From Dictyoglomus sp. NZ13-RE01 (GTDB lineage Bacteria > Dictyoglomota > Dictyoglomia > Dictyoglomales > Dictyoglomaceae): a stretch of DNA of 64,000 bases. Positions 19,565 to 28,785 of the stretch are shown here, in pieces. The notes beneath the pieces are model-generated. The model was not told where the DNA came from. It made no database searches and saw only the letters and a list, made by a program, of their open reading frames with translations. The stretch covers positions 72,534-136,533 of the forward strand of contig NIRF01000004.1 in the NCBI GenBank assembly GCA_002878375.1, in the 5' to 3' direction. Numbering within the stretch: position 1 is the stretch's first letter; every line of letters starts with the position of its first letter. The position numbers and the translations under genes were made by a program.

Positions 19565-20641
19565 CTATGTTATTAACTTTTTAAATTCCTCGAATATGAA
19601 CTTAGTATCTAATGGTCCAGGAGAGGCTTCAGGATGAAATTGCACAGCTATAATTGGATAATCTTTGTGTTTCATCCCTTCTAACGTTTCATCGTTTAAA
19701 TTGTAAAACCACACTTCAAAACCAGAGGGTAAAGTATCCTCCTTAACAGCATAGCTGTGATTCTGAGAAGTTATATAAACAATTCCAGTATTAACATCCT
19801 TTACAGGATGATTAGCTCCCCTATGACCAAACTTAAGTTTATAGGTCTTAGCTCCCACACTTAAAGCTAAAAGTTGAATTCCAAGACATATTCCTAATAT
19901 AGGCTTTTCTAATGAAATTATTTTTCTAATAGTTTCTTGAGTATACGGTACATTAGAAGGATCTCCAGGACCATTAGATAAAACAATACCATCAGGATTA
20001 TAGTTTTTAATGTCCTCAAAAGAGGTCCAAGCAGGAAAAACTTTAACCCTAAAATTACGTTTTATTAACTCTCTTAAAATACCTTGCTTAACCCCAAAAT
20101 CCAAAAGAGCTATTCTTTTTTCTCCTTCCAAATTTAACTCATAGGGGACTGTAGTTGTAACCCTCCTAACCAAATCTAAATAATTAAAATCTAATCTTTC
20201 CAGTTTCTTAGATAATATGAAGGGATCAGACTCTTTAGTAGAAATAACCGCTTTCATTGTGCCAAACTTGCGAATTTCTTTTACTATTTTCCTTGTATCA
20301 ACTTTATGAATTGCTACTATATTATTCTCAATTAAAAATTCCTTTAGCGATTTTTCACTTCTCCAATGAAATTTGTAATCATTTAACTCTCGTGCTACAA
20401 TCCCTTTACATACAGGCTTGTTACTCTCCAACATATCTGTATCTACACCATAATTTCCAATTAAGGGATATGAAAAAACAATTATCTGATTAGCATAAGA
20501 AGGGTCAGTGATAACCTGAGGATAACCAACCATGCTTGTGTTAAAAACTATCTCTCCAAAACTCTCCCCATCTGCCCCAAAACTTTCTCCTATAAAACTA
20601 TGCCCTGTTTCTAAAACTAAAATTGCCTCCTTGAAGTTCAT
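19565..20641 (-). CDS. carA: Carbamoyl-phosphate synthase small subunit
   Basis: Glutamine amidotransferase subunit supplying ammonia to CarB. The 358-residue protein has the N-terminal CarA fold ([23 protein letters not shown]) and a class I glutaminase domain with the catalytic Cys in GICLGIQLL and the His/Glu pair in [17 protein letters not shown] precedes the ATG. It starts 3 nt after the argG stop and ends 13 nt before carB. Confidence 0.97.
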   Translation of the reverse strand: MNFKEAILVLETGHSFIGESFGADGESFGEIVFNTSMVGYPQVITDPSYANQIIVFSYPLIGNYGVDTDMLESNKPVCKGIVARELNDYKFHWRSEKSLKEFLIENNIVAIHKVDTRKIVKEIRKFGTMKAVISTKESDPFILSKKLERLDFNYLDLVRRVTTTVPYELNLEGEKRIALLDFGVKQGILRELIKRNFRVKVFPAWTSFEDIKNYNPDGIVLSNGPGDPSNVPYTQETIRKIISLEKPILGICLGIQLLALSVGAKTYKLKFGHRGANHPVKDVNTGIVYITSQNHSYAVKEDTLPSGFEVWFYNLNDETLEGMKHKDYPIIAVQFHPEASPGPLDTKFIFEEFKKLIT

Positions 20642-20644
20642 TAT

Positions 20645-21838
20645 TCACTCTCCTTTTTTATCCCCCTTTTGGGCATAAAGATAGGATGGTAATCCAAATA
20701 GTTTTATAAAGCCAACCGCAGATTCAACGGAGAAAGAGCTCTTTTTCTCATAAGTTGCCAGATCAAGTTCATACAAGGAATATGGAGAATACTTACCTAC
20801 AATTTCAAAATTCTTATACTCCAACTTAATTCTAACTTTACCTGTAACCCTTTCTTGAGTTTTTTCAATGAAGGATTGCAAGGCTTCTCTTAGTGGATCA
20901 AACCATAGACCATAGTAAACTAATTCTGCATACTTATCTTCAATGAATTTCTTAAAGTGTACAAGCTCTCTATGATGAACTAAACTTTCTATAGCAGAAT
21001 GAGCCTTTATAAGGATAATTGCTGCAGGCGCCTCATAAACTTCTCTGGTTTTTATTCCAACTAATCTATTCTCAATATGGTCTATTCTACCAATCCCATA
21101 CTCTCCTGCTATCTTATTTAAATTTTCAATTATCTTTAAAGGAGACTTTTTTTCTCCATCCAATTCAATAGGGACTCCCTCTTCAAAGCCTATCTCTATA
21201 TATCTTACTGGAAGATCAGGTTTAATTTTAGTCCAAACAAAAACATCCTCAGGAGGTTCCTTCCAAGGGTCCTCCAAAATACCCCCTTCTATACTTCTTC
21301 CCCATAGGTTCTCATCTATACTATATGGATTTTCTTTCGTCACAGGAACAGGAATATTATTTTTCTTGGCATACTCAATTTCCTCTTCTCTTGTAAAATT
21401 CCACTCTCTTACAGGTGCAATAACTTCAAGATCAGGTGCTAACGATTTTACTCCTAAATCTAATCTCACTTGATCATTTCCTTTCCCAGTACAACCATGA
21501 GCTACATATTTCGCATTATTTTCTCTTGCTACCTTGACTAAATATTTTGCAATTAATGGGCGAGAAAGAGCAGTGGCAAGAGGATACTGAGACTCATAGA
21601 GAGCATTTGCTTTTAAAGCTGGAATTATATAATCCTTTACAAATTCTTCTTTAAGATCCCAAACATAAGCCTTTTTAACTCCTAAATTTTCAGCCTTAGT
21701 TTTTATCTCTTCTAAGTCCACTTTTTGTCCTATATCAACAGTTAGAGTAATTACTTCCATATTGTATTTTTGATTAAGCCATTTTATTGCTACAGATGTA
21801 TCTAAGCCTCCAGAATATGCTAACACAACCCTTTCCAT
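20645..21838 (-). CDS. argG: Argininosuccinate synthase
   Basis: Joins citrulline and aspartate with ATP to form argininosuccinate. The ATG at 21838 is used because AAGGAGG lies 7 nt upstream; the first 10 residues of the longer frame encode that site. The 397-residue protein has the N-type P-loop AYSGGLDTS, the HGCTGKGNDQVR citrulline/aspartate-binding segment and GRIDHIENRLVGIKTREVYEAP. It is the first gene of argG-carA-carB-argH-bioY. No clear ARG-box dyad was found in the 57 nt upstream. Confidence 0.97.
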   Translation of the reverse strand: MERVVLAYSGGLDTSVAIKWLNQKYNMEVITLTVDIGQKVDLEEIKTKAENLGVKKAYVWDLKEEFVKDYIIPALKANALYESQYPLATALSRPLIAKYLVKVARENNAKYVAHGCTGKGNDQVRLDLGVKSLAPDLEVIAPVREWNFTREEEIEYAKKNNIPVPVTKENPYSIDENLWGRSIEGGILEDPWKEPPEDVFVWTKIKPDLPVRYIEIGFEEGVPIELDGEKKSPLKIIENLNKIAGEYGIGRIDHIENRLVGIKTREVYEAPAAIILIKAHSAIESLVHHRELVHFKKFIEDKYAELVYYGLWFDPLREALQSFIEKTQERVTGKVRIKLEYKNFEIVGKYSPYSLYELDLATYEKKSSFSVESAVGFIKLFGLPSYLYAQKGDKKGE

Positions 21839-21867
21839 TATCTTTCCTCCTTCTGGATATTTTGACA

Positions 21868-21873
21868 ATTATA
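21868..21873 (-). promoter_or_regulatory. Possible -10 element for the argG operon
   Basis: Minus-strand TATAAT in the gap between pheA and argG. A convincing -35 at 16-18 nt upstream is lacking (ATGCAA at best), so activity may need an activator or transcription may come from pheA. Confidence 0.4.
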
Positions 21874-21895
21874 CAACAAAGATTTTAAAATTGCA

Positions 21896-22975
21896 TTAAA
21901 AATCATTTTCCGCCTCAGGATAAGAACCCAATATCTTTATAGACAAACATTCATCTTTTAAAAGATCTAATGCTTTCTGAACTCTTTTCTCCTCTATATG
22001 CCCTTGAAAATCAACAAAAAATAAATATTGAAAAGGCAAAGATTTCACTGGACGGGACTGAAGAAGAGTCATATTAATTCCTAAATCATGAAAAGGCTTT
22101 AATGCTCTAAAAAGTGCTCCTGCTTGATGCTTAACTGTAAATATAATAGATGTTTTATCTTTCCCAGAAGGACTAACTTTATGTTTTCCTAAAACAAAAA
22201 AGCGTGTTCTATTAAACCAATTATCCTGAATATTACGAGCCAATATATTTAGCCCCAAAATCTCTCCTGCCAAAGAGCTTGCAATAGCTGCTCCCATAGG
22301 GTCCTTTTTAGCAAGAATAGCCCCATAAGTAGTGCTATTAGTAGGAATTTCCTGAACCTTAGGAAGATTCTCTCGTATCCATTTTCTGCATTGTGCCAAT
22401 GCTTGTGGATGTGAATAGATCCTTTCTATTTTATCAATGTTATCTAATGTAGATAAAAGACAATGTTGCACTGGCACATAAACTTCCCCAACCACCTTTA
22501 ACGTAGTCTCTACAAGCAAATCCATAGTAGAACCAACTGTACCCTCCATAGAGTTTTCTATGGGAACAACTCCGTAGTCAATATCATTATTTTCTAAAGA
22601 GGAGAATATATTTTCCACTGAAGTGTAAGGTATAAAATTAGAGCCTTTACCAAAGAATTTAATAGCTGCTTGATGAGTAAAGGTCCCCTCAGGTCCCAAA
22701 TATCCAACCTTAATTTCTTTTTCAATATTTCTGATGAAACTAATTATATCTTTGAAAATTTCAATCAAAGCCTGGGTTGGTAGAGGACCAGAATTTAGTT
22801 TTTCAATTTTCTCGAGAATTTCCTTTTCCCTGATTGGATCAAAAATAGATGCTTTATTCTCATTTTTTATTTTTCCTATTTCAATAGCAAGTTTAGCCCT
22901 TTGGTTTAAAAGATTTAGTATTTTTTCATCAATTTCGTCTATCTCCTTTCGCAGTTTCTCCAAACTATCCTTCAT
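21896..22975 (-). CDS. pheA: Bifunctional chorismate mutase/prephenate dehydratase
   Basis: Converts chorismate to prephenate and then phenylpyruvate, for phenylalanine. Three domains in 359 residues: AroQ-type chorismate mutase (about 1-80; EKLRKEIDEIDEKILNLLNQ, RAKLAIEIGKIK), prephenate dehydratase (about 90-270; VGYLGPEGTFTHQAA, VVPIENSMEGTV, NRTRFFVLG) and a C-terminal ACT domain for phenylalanine feedback (about 278-359; LQSRPVKSLPFQYLFFVDF, keeping the ESRP-like binding loop as QSRP). GGGGG precedes the ATG. It lies 57 nt upstream of argG on the same strand. Confidence 0.96.
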   Translation of the reverse strand: MKDSLEKLRKEIDEIDEKILNLLNQRAKLAIEIGKIKNENKASIFDPIREKEILEKIEKLNSGPLPTQALIEIFKDIISFIRNIEKEIKVGYLGPEGTFTHQAAIKFFGKGSNFIPYTSVENIFSSLENNDIDYGVVPIENSMEGTVGSTMDLLVETTLKVVGEVYVPVQHCLLSTLDNIDKIERIYSHPQALAQCRKWIRENLPKVQEIPTNSTTYGAILAKKDPMGAAIASSLAGEILGLNILARNIQDNWFNRTRFFVLGKHKVSPSGKDKTSIIFTVKHQAGALFRALKPFHDLGINMTLLQSRPVKSLPFQYLFFVDFQGHIEEKRVQKALDLLKDECLSIKILGSYPEAENDF

Positions 22976-23025
22976 GGAATTTCCCCCTTCAATTTTTCCC
23001 TAAATTTTAAAAAATAAAAAGGAAA

Positions 23026-23055
23026 ATTACAAGATAGATTAATTTTTCTTGACAA
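23026..23055 (-). promoter_or_regulatory. Probable pheA promoter
   Basis: Minus-strand TTGTCA (23055-23050), 18-nt spacer, TGTAAT (23031-23026). Its -35 is the reverse complement of the iolB -35 on the opposite strand, so the two promoters cannot both be occupied at once. Confidence 0.5.
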
Positions 23056-23077
23056 AAAAAATATTAAATTATATCTT
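23049..23077 (+). promoter_or_regulatory. Promoter of the iolB-GH4-eda-galactanase operon
   Basis: TTGACA (23049-23054), 17-nt spacer, TATCTT (23072-23077). The roughly 60-nt leader contains a weak AGAAT/ATTCT stem followed by seven T residues, too weak to call an attenuator. Confidence 0.6.
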
Positions 23078-23140
23078 TAGGAGAGAATCGGGTTTTTAAA
23101 ATTCTATTTTTTTGACTATATAAAAAAGGAGGATTAAAAA

Positions 23141-23944
23141 ATGTTTAGAAAAGTAAACTTAGAGCCTGGACTAAATCAACTAGTTAAACCTGGAGAAATG
23201 GAATTCATTGAATTTGACATTTTTAAGGGAGAAAAAGGTGATAGTTATACATTTTCCTCAAAGGACTACGAAGTAGGAATTATTATCTTAACAGGAAGAT
23301 GTAACATAAAAGTAGATGATATTTCCTATTCATCCCTTGGAGCAAGACGAAATGTATTTGATGGAAATGCATATTCTCTATATGTTCCTAATAATAAAGA
23401 GGTAACAATAGAAGCCTTAGAAAACGTTGAAATAGCAATAGGAAAAACAAAAGTAAAAACAGATGAAGATGTAAAACTAATAAAGCCGGAAGATGTGACA
23501 GTAAGAAATGTAGGTGCTGGAAATTGGAGAAGAGATGTAAAAGATATTATTGATAAAAGAATTAAAGCAAAAAGATTACTTATTGGCGAAACTATTAATC
23601 CACCAGGAAATTGGTCCAGCTATCCACCTCACAAACATGATAAAGACAACTATCCTTATGAGGTAAGAATGGAAGAAGTATATTTCTATAAATTGAATCC
23701 ATCTCATGGTTTTGGACTCCAAAGAGTGTATACTCAAGAAGGGGATATAGATAATGTTTATTTAATAGAAGATAATTCTTTACTAATGATAAAAAGAGGA
23801 TATCATCCTGTAGTAGCAGCACCAGGATATCAACTATATTATCTATGGATTTTGGCTGGAGATACAAGGGAACAATTAATGGCAGACGATCCAAAACATC
23901 AATGGATTAAGTATGTGGAGAAGATTTTAAGAGAACTAAAATAA
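23141..23944 (+). CDS. iolB: 5-deoxy-glucuronate isomerase (IolB family)
   Basis: Cupin enzyme; in inositol catabolism IolB isomerises 5-deoxy-glucuronate to 2-deoxy-5-keto-gluconate. The 267-residue, two-cupin protein matches the family in length and in the metal site SSYPPHKHD (about residues 165-173), the Glu of MEEVYFYKL, GFGLQRVYT and the RGYHPVVAAPGYQLYYLW block. AAAGGAGG precedes the ATG. No other inositol gene lies in the window. It heads an operon with a GH4 alpha-glucuronidase-like enzyme and KDPG aldolase, so it may act on another uronate here (inference). KduI is a distant relative. Confidence 0.88.
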   Translation: MFRKVNLEPGLNQLVKPGEMEFIEFDIFKGEKGDSYTFSSKDYEVGIIILTGRCNIKVDDISYSSLGARRNVFDGNAYSLYVPNNKEVTIEALENVEIAIGKTKVKTDEDVKLIKPEDVTVRNVGAGNWRRDVKDIIDKRIKAKRLLIGETINPPGNWSSYPPHKHDKDNYPYEVRMEEVYFYKLNPSHGFGLQRVYTQEGDIDNVYLIEDNSLLMIKRGYHPVVAAPGYQLYYLWILAGDTREQLMADDPKHQWIKYVEKILRELK

Positions 23945-23956
23945 AGGGGGGAAATC

Positions 23957-25369
23957 ATGGCAAATATAAAAATTTCCTTTGTAGGGGCAGGTAGTGTCAG
24001 ATATACATTGAAACTGTTAGGTGATATTTTTAAAACCAAAGAACTTTTTGGAGTTACCATATCTTTAATGGATATAGATGAAGAAAGACTTAATGCCACT
24101 TATGTATTAGCTGAGAAATATAGAAAAGAGCTTTCAGCAGATGTAAAAATCGAAAAAACACTAAGTTTAGAAGAGTCTATTGATTCTGCAAGTTTTGTAA
24201 TAAATACAGCTTTACACAGAGCAAAAGGGCATGAAGATGGATATGTACAGTATGAAATAATGAGAGAAATAGGAGAGAAACATGGATATTATAGAGGTAT
24301 AGATAGCCAAGAATTTAATATGGTTTCTGATTATTACACTTTATCTAATTTTAACCAATTAAAACTTTCTTTAGATATTGCAAAAACCGTTGAAAAATTA
24401 TCTCCAAAGGCTTATCTTCTTCAAACCGCTAATCCAGTGTTTGAAATCACACAATTAGTAAGCAGAGAAACAGATGTAAGAATTATTGGAATATGTCATG
24501 GTTTTCATGGGGTTTATGAGGTTATAAATACTTTGAACTTAGATCCCAATAAAGTAGACTGGCAAATAGCAGGAGTAAATCATGGCATTTTTCTAAACAG
24601 ATTTTTATATAATGGAGAAAACGCATACAAAATTCTGGACCAATGGATAGAAGAAAAATCCCATGAATGGGAACCAAAAGATCCCTGGGATTTACAACTT
24701 AGTCCTTGCGCCATAGATATGTACAAATTTTATGGAATGCTCCCTATTGGAGATACGGTAAGAAATGGCACATGGAAATATCACTACAACCTTGAAACAA
24801 AGAAAAAATGGCTTGGGAAATTTGGTGGTATAGATAATGAGGTAGAAAGACCCAAATTTTATGAACAACTTAGAGCCTTAAGAAGAAGTGGACTTCAACT
24901 TGCAAAACAGATTTTAGAAAACCCTAATATTAATTTAACAGAAATTTTGCCTATTGAATTCTCTAAAGATAAATTGAGTGGGGAACAACAGATTTTATTT
25001 ATAAATGCCATAGTTAATAATAAAGAAAAAAGATTATTTTTGAACATTCCTAATAATGGAACAATATCTGAATTGCCAAAGGATGTTATAGTAGAGGTAC
25101 CTTGTATAGTCAACAAAAATGGTATATTCCCTGAAAAAATTGAGCCAGATTTAACAGAGAGAATCAAAAAAATGTATTTATTGCCAAGAATATTAAGAAT
25201 GGAATGGGCACTTCATGCTTTCAAAACTGGAGATCGTAGAGTCTTAGAAGAAATATTAATAAGAGACCCTCGGACAAAGTCCTATGAACAGGTAAAAAAC
25301 GTAATTGATGAAATATTAAGTCTGCCTTTTAACGAAGAGATGAGAAAACATTATCAAAAGGAGGAATAA
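23957..25369 (+). CDS. Glycoside hydrolase family 4, alpha-glucuronidase-like
   Basis: NAD- and Mn-dependent GH4 glycosidase using a redox elimination mechanism, 470 residues, cytoplasmic. N-terminal Rossmann motif SFVGAGSVRYT, the acidic DIDEER turn, TANPVFEITQ, the metal-site ICHGFHGV and AGVNHGIFLNRF. The CHG-type motif and the MLPIGDTVRNGTWKYHYNL stretch closely resemble, from memory, the Thermotoga maritima TM0752 enzyme reported as an alpha-glucuronidase, rather than the CHS or CN types. Alpha-glucosidase activity remains possible. It lies between iolB and the KDPG aldolase gene, which fits release and use of glucuronate. Confidence 0.82.
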   Translation: MANIKISFVGAGSVRYTLKLLGDIFKTKELFGVTISLMDIDEERLNATYVLAEKYRKELSADVKIEKTLSLEESIDSASFVINTALHRAKGHEDGYVQYEIMREIGEKHGYYRGIDSQEFNMVSDYYTLSNFNQLKLSLDIAKTVEKLSPKAYLLQTANPVFEITQLVSRETDVRIIGICHGFHGVYEVINTLNLDPNKVDWQIAGVNHGIFLNRFLYNGENAYKILDQWIEEKSHEWEPKDPWDLQLSPCAIDMYKFYGMLPIGDTVRNGTWKYHYNLETKKKWLGKFGGIDNEVERPKFYEQLRALRRSGLQLAKQILENPNINLTEILPIEFSKDKLSGEQQILFINAIVNNKEKRLFLNIPNNGTISELPKDVIVEVPCIVNKNGIFPEKIEPDLTERIKKMYLLPRILRMEWALHAFKTGDRRVLEEILIRDPRTKSYEQVKNVIDEILSLPFNEEMRKHYQKEE

Positions 25370-25373
25370 AAGC

Positions 25374-26018
25374 ATGAGTAGATTTCAAACATTAGATAAA
25401 ATTATTGATTGTGGGGTTGTTGCAGTTATTAGAGTGGATTCTTCAGATGAACTTTTAAACATTGCAAAAGCCTTAAAAGATGGTGGTGTTATTGGAATAG
25501 AATTAACAATGACTACTTCTGGAGCTTTAAATATACTTCCAGAGATAAAAAAACAAATGGGGAAAGAAATTGTTTTAGGAGTGGGAACAGTACTTGATCC
25601 AGAAACTGCAAGAATGGCAATCCTCGCTGGAGCGGATTTTATTGTCTCACCTATTTTAAAACCTGAGATAATCAAAATATGTCATAGCTATGATAAAGTT
25701 GTAATTCCTGGAGCATATACTCCCACAGAGATACTTAGAGCATGGGAAGAAGGCGCAGACGTTGTTAAACTTTTTCCAGCGGAAAGTTTAGGTCCCTCTT
25801 ACATTAAAGCAATACATGGACCAATGCCATATATAAGAATATCCCCCACAGGAGGAGTTAGTTTAGAGAATGTAGGTGAGTTTATTAAAGCAGGAGCCTG
25901 CTTCGTGGGAGTAGGAGGAAACCTGGTAGATAAAAAAGCAGTTAAGGAGCAAAAGTTTGAAATTATCACTCAAACAGCAAAAGCCTTTGTAGAAGAGGTT
26001 AAAAAAGCAAGAATTTAA
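25374..26018 (+). CDS. eda: 2-dehydro-3-deoxy-phosphogluconate (KDPG/KHG) aldolase
   Basis: Class I aldolase splitting KDPG into pyruvate and glyceraldehyde 3-phosphate; it ends the Entner-Doudoroff and hexuronate routes. The 214-residue TIM barrel has the catalytic Glu in GIELTMTT, the phosphate/proton region GVGTVLD, and the Schiff-base Lys in DVVKLFPAE, followed by the PTGGV phosphate loop. It starts 4 nt after the GH4 gene, so the uronic acid freed by that enzyme may be used here. Upstream isomerase, dehydratase and kinase steps are not in the window. Confidence 0.95.
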   Translation: MSRFQTLDKIIDCGVVAVIRVDSSDELLNIAKALKDGGVIGIELTMTTSGALNILPEIKKQMGKEIVLGVGTVLDPETARMAILAGADFIVSPILKPEIIKICHSYDKVVIPGAYTPTEILRAWEEGADVVKLFPAESLGPSYIKAIHGPMPYIRISPTGGVSLENVGEFIKAGACFVGVGGNLVDKKAVKEQKFEIITQTAKAFVEEVKKARI

Positions 26019-26053
26019 TTTAAGAATATATGTCTCTTTTACTAAAGGTATCC

Positions 26054-27937
26054 ATGCCAAAAAATTTTTGCAAAAAATTATTAATCACTATTGTTATGCC
26101 ATTAATTTTTGGTATAATACTCTCAATTATGCCTGGTATTTCAGAAGAGAGAGTTATTGTTAATCCCATAAAAAATTTGCCTCCAGACTTCATAAGAGGC
26201 ATGGATGTATCAATGTTATATGAGATCGAAGCTCATGGTGGTAAATTCTATGATAATGGTGTAGAAAAAGATGCATTGCAAATTTTAAAAGATCACGGAG
26301 TAAACTGGATCAGACTTCGAATATGGAACGATCCTAAAGATGAAAAGGGAAATCCACTTGGTGGAGGAAACTGTGATTATATAAAGATGACTGAAATCGC
26401 CAAAAGAGCAAAAGCATTGGGAATGAAGGTACTCATTGACTTCCATTATAGTGATTGGTGGGCTGATCCTGGAAAACAAAACAAACCAAAAGAATGGGCA
26501 AACCTAAAAGGTTCTGCTTTAACAAAAGCTGTTTCAGATTTCACCTATAAAGTTCTAAAATACATGAAGGATAACAAAGCTCTTCCTGATATGGTTCAAA
26601 TTGGGAATGAAGTTAACAATGGATTTTTATGGTCTGATGGAAAATTAATAGGAGAAAATGTAGGAGGCTTTGATGAATTCATTAAACTCTTTAATGCAGG
26701 AGCAAGTGCAGTAAGAAGGATAGATAAAAATATTAAAGTTGCAATACATTTAGCAGAGGGTGGAAATAATGCGCTATTCAAGTGGTTCTTTGGGAACATT
26801 ATGAGTAGAAAAAATAAATTAGATTTTGATGTAATTGGAGTTTCTTACTATCCTTATTGGCATGGTACCCTTGAAGAGCTAAGAACAAATCTAAATGACA
26901 TTGCTCAATGGTTAGGAAAAGAAATTGCTATTTTTGAAACGGCTTACCCTTGGACCTTACAAGATGCAGATGGACATTCCAATATATTTGGTCCTGGGAT
27001 GGAAGAGCAAGGAGGATATAAAGCTACAATCCAAGGACAGGCTTTAGCAATAAGAGACATTATGGAAGTAGTATCTCAGATACCAAATAATAAAGGCTTA
27101 GGCATATTTTATTGGGAGGGTTGTTGGATTCCTGTGAAAGGAGCAGGATGGAAAACAGGTGAAGGAAATCCATGGGAAAATCAAGCCCTTTTTGATTTTA
27201 ATGGAAATGCCTTACCCTCCCTTGATGTATTTAATCTTGTATATGGTAGTAGTTATTATAAGCCTGAGTTTAAAGAAGTTTTGTCTTCTATAAATATTAA
27301 GGTCTCTACAGGAGAAATACCAAAACTTCCTAATAAGGTAAAAGTCCTCTTTAGTGATGACTCTATTAGATCCTTGGAAGTTAAGTGGGAAGAGATAAAA
27401 AGTGAGCTTCTTTCAACTCCTGGAAATTTCAAGTTAAAAGGGACTATTGAAGGAATAAATGCCAATATTTATGCAGATATTACCGTTATTGGGGAAAAGA
27501 ACTATATCCAAAATCCAAGTTTTGAATCAGGAAGTCTTGAGCCTTGGAAAGTAATTGGCGATGTATCCGCCGTTAAAGTAGCAAAGGCAAGTCCTCCTCA
27601 AAATGCAAAATCTGGGGATTTTGCTTTAAACTACTGGTTAGATAAACCTTTCAAATTTGAGCTTTACCAGATAGTGAAAGGCTTAAAACCTGGAAAATAT
27701 AGAGTAAGCTTATGGATACAAGGGGGAGGAGGAGAAAACTTAGTACAACTTAAAGTAAGTGGATATGGTGGAGAAGACAAAGCTGTCAACATAGTTAATA
27801 CAGGATGGCTAAAATGGAGTAATCCCACAATTAAAAATATTGACGTGACCACAGGAGAAATAAGGATTAGTTTAATAATAGATGGAAATACTGGAAACTG
27901 GGCATGGGTGGACGACTTCGAACTAAAGGAAGAGTAA
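26054..27937 (+). CDS. Secreted endo-beta-1,4-galactanase (GH53) with C-terminal binding module
   Basis: Exported enzyme hydrolysing beta-1,4-galactan side chains of pectin. ATG 26054 is preferred (AAAGG 5 nt upstream) over ATG 26030. Signal peptide (about 1-30), GH53 catalytic domain (about 40-400) with RGMDVSMLYEIE at its start, acid/base Glu in QIGNEVNNG and nucleophile Glu in AIFETAYPWT, then a bacterial Ig-like Big_4-type domain (about 410-490) and a CBM-like beta-sandwich (about 495-627; NPSFESGSLEPW, NWAWVDDFEL). The last fits the CBM61 galactan-binding type found in a Thermotoga GH53. The gene lies 35 nt after eda. Confidence 0.92.
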   Translation: MPKNFCKKLLITIVMPLIFGIILSIMPGISEERVIVNPIKNLPPDFIRGMDVSMLYEIEAHGGKFYDNGVEKDALQILKDHGVNWIRLRIWNDPKDEKGNPLGGGNCDYIKMTEIAKRAKALGMKVLIDFHYSDWWADPGKQNKPKEWANLKGSALTKAVSDFTYKVLKYMKDNKALPDMVQIGNEVNNGFLWSDGKLIGENVGGFDEFIKLFNAGASAVRRIDKNIKVAIHLAEGGNNALFKWFFGNIMSRKNKLDFDVIGVSYYPYWHGTLEELRTNLNDIAQWLGKEIAIFETAYPWTLQDADGHSNIFGPGMEEQGGYKATIQGQALAIRDIMEVVSQIPNNKGLGIFYWEGCWIPVKGAGWKTGEGNPWENQALFDFNGNALPSLDVFNLVYGSSYYKPEFKEVLSSINIKVSTGEIPKLPNKVKVLFSDDSIRSLEVKWEEIKSELLSTPGNFKLKGTIEGINANIYADITVIGEKNYIQNPSFESGSLEPWKVIGDVSAVKVAKASPPQNAKSGDFALNYWLDKPFKFELYQIVKGLKPGKYRVSLWIQGGGGENLVQLKVSGYGGEDKAVNIVNTGWLKWSNPTIKNIDVTTGEIRISLIIDGNTGNWAWVDDFELKEE

Positions 27938-28707
27938 TAAGAAAGATAAATTTTTTTAATAGAACACTATGGCAAATAATTAGTACCTTAGTCATAAATT
28001 CATATTATCTGGCGCCAATAGGGAAGTATATTCCAATTCCTGTTCTTAATTGTTATTCCTGTCCTTTAGCAAATTTTGCCTGCCCTATTGGCACCCTTCA
28101 ACATTTTATTGTAATAAGAGAATTTCCATTTTTACTTATTGGGATTCTGATCCTTGGGGGAGTATTATTAGGAAGGTATTTTTGTGGCTGGATATGTCCT
28201 TTTGGCTTTTTTCAAGATCTATTATACAAAATTCCAAGTAAAAAAATTGTTATAAGCAATAAATTTGCTTTTGTAAGATGGATAATTCTAATTGTTTTAG
28301 TAATTTTAGTACCATATTTTACCTTAGAACCGTGGTTCTGCAAGCTTTGTCCAGCAGGTACGTTAGAAGCTGGAATTCCACAAATACTACTAAATGCAAG
28401 CCTCAGAAGTTTGGTGGGCACATTATTTGCTTTTAAAGTTTTTCTATTATTACTACTAATCCTGTCAAGCATATTTATATCAAGACCCTTTTGTAGATTT
28501 ATATGTCCATTAGGGACAATCCTTTCTATTTTCAATAAGATTTCCTTTTATCATTTAGAAATAAAGCCTACTTGTCCCAAGTGTGGACTTTGCAAATCAA
28601 AATGCCCTATAAATATTGAGGTTTATAAAACCCCAAATTCGCCTGACTGCATACGCTGTCTCGAGTGTAGAGACTGTGGCAAAGTAGACTGGAAGTTTAA
28701 ATCCTAA
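27904..28707 (+). CDS. NapH/YccM-type membrane protein with 4Fe-4S motifs
   Basis: Predicted inner-membrane electron carrier of up to 267 residues with about four or five helices. It carries several Cys motifs: CYSCPLANFACP, two FCxxxCP repeats (FCGWICPFG and FCRFICPLG), FCKLCPAG, and a C-terminal ferredoxin-like part with CPKCGLCKSKCP and CIRCLECRDC. The two repeated FCxxxCP segments mark NapH, NosR and related quinol-linked proteins. The start is uncertain: ATG 27904 overlaps the galactanase gene by 34 nt and has only a weak GGAAA site. No partner reductase is nearby, and the link to the sugar operon is unexplained. Confidence 0.8.
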   Translation: MGGRLRTKGRVIRKINFFNRTLWQIISTLVINSYYLAPIGKYIPIPVLNCYSCPLANFACPIGTLQHFIVIREFPFLLIGILILGGVLLGRYFCGWICPFGFFQDLLYKIPSKKIVISNKFAFVRWIILIVLVILVPYFTLEPWFCKLCPAGTLEAGIPQILLNASLRSLVGTLFAFKVFLLLLLILSSIFISRPFCRFICPLGTILSIFNKISFYHLEIKPTCPKCGLCKSKCPINIEVYKTPNSPDCIRCLECRDCGKVDWKFKS

Positions 28708-28735
28708 AGAGAGGGGATGAATCCCCTCTCTTTTA
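28707..28735 (+). terminator. Intrinsic terminator of the iolB-galactanase operon
   Basis: Stem AAGAGAGGGGA / TCCCCTCTCTT around a TGAA loop, followed by TTTT, just after the NapH-like stop. It also faces the convergent gene ending at 28786. Confidence 0.85.
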
Positions 28736-28785
28736 TAGATAACCCCTAAGGGGGATTTTATCTAATCTTTAGATGAAAAATTTTT

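Noticed and set aside
23086-23115. Attenuator or riboswitch in the iolB leader
   Set aside because: Only a 5-bp A/T-rich stem before a T run; too weak, and no known aptamer could be recognised.
23957-25369. Alpha-galactosidase or 6-phospho-glycosidase identity for the first GH4 gene
   Set aside because: The metal-site motif is CHG rather than CHS or CN, and the similarity is to the alpha-glucuronidase branch.
28738-28760. Second terminator CCCCT/AGGGG after the NapH-like gene
   Set aside because: The arms leave essentially no loop, and a strong terminator lies just upstream.
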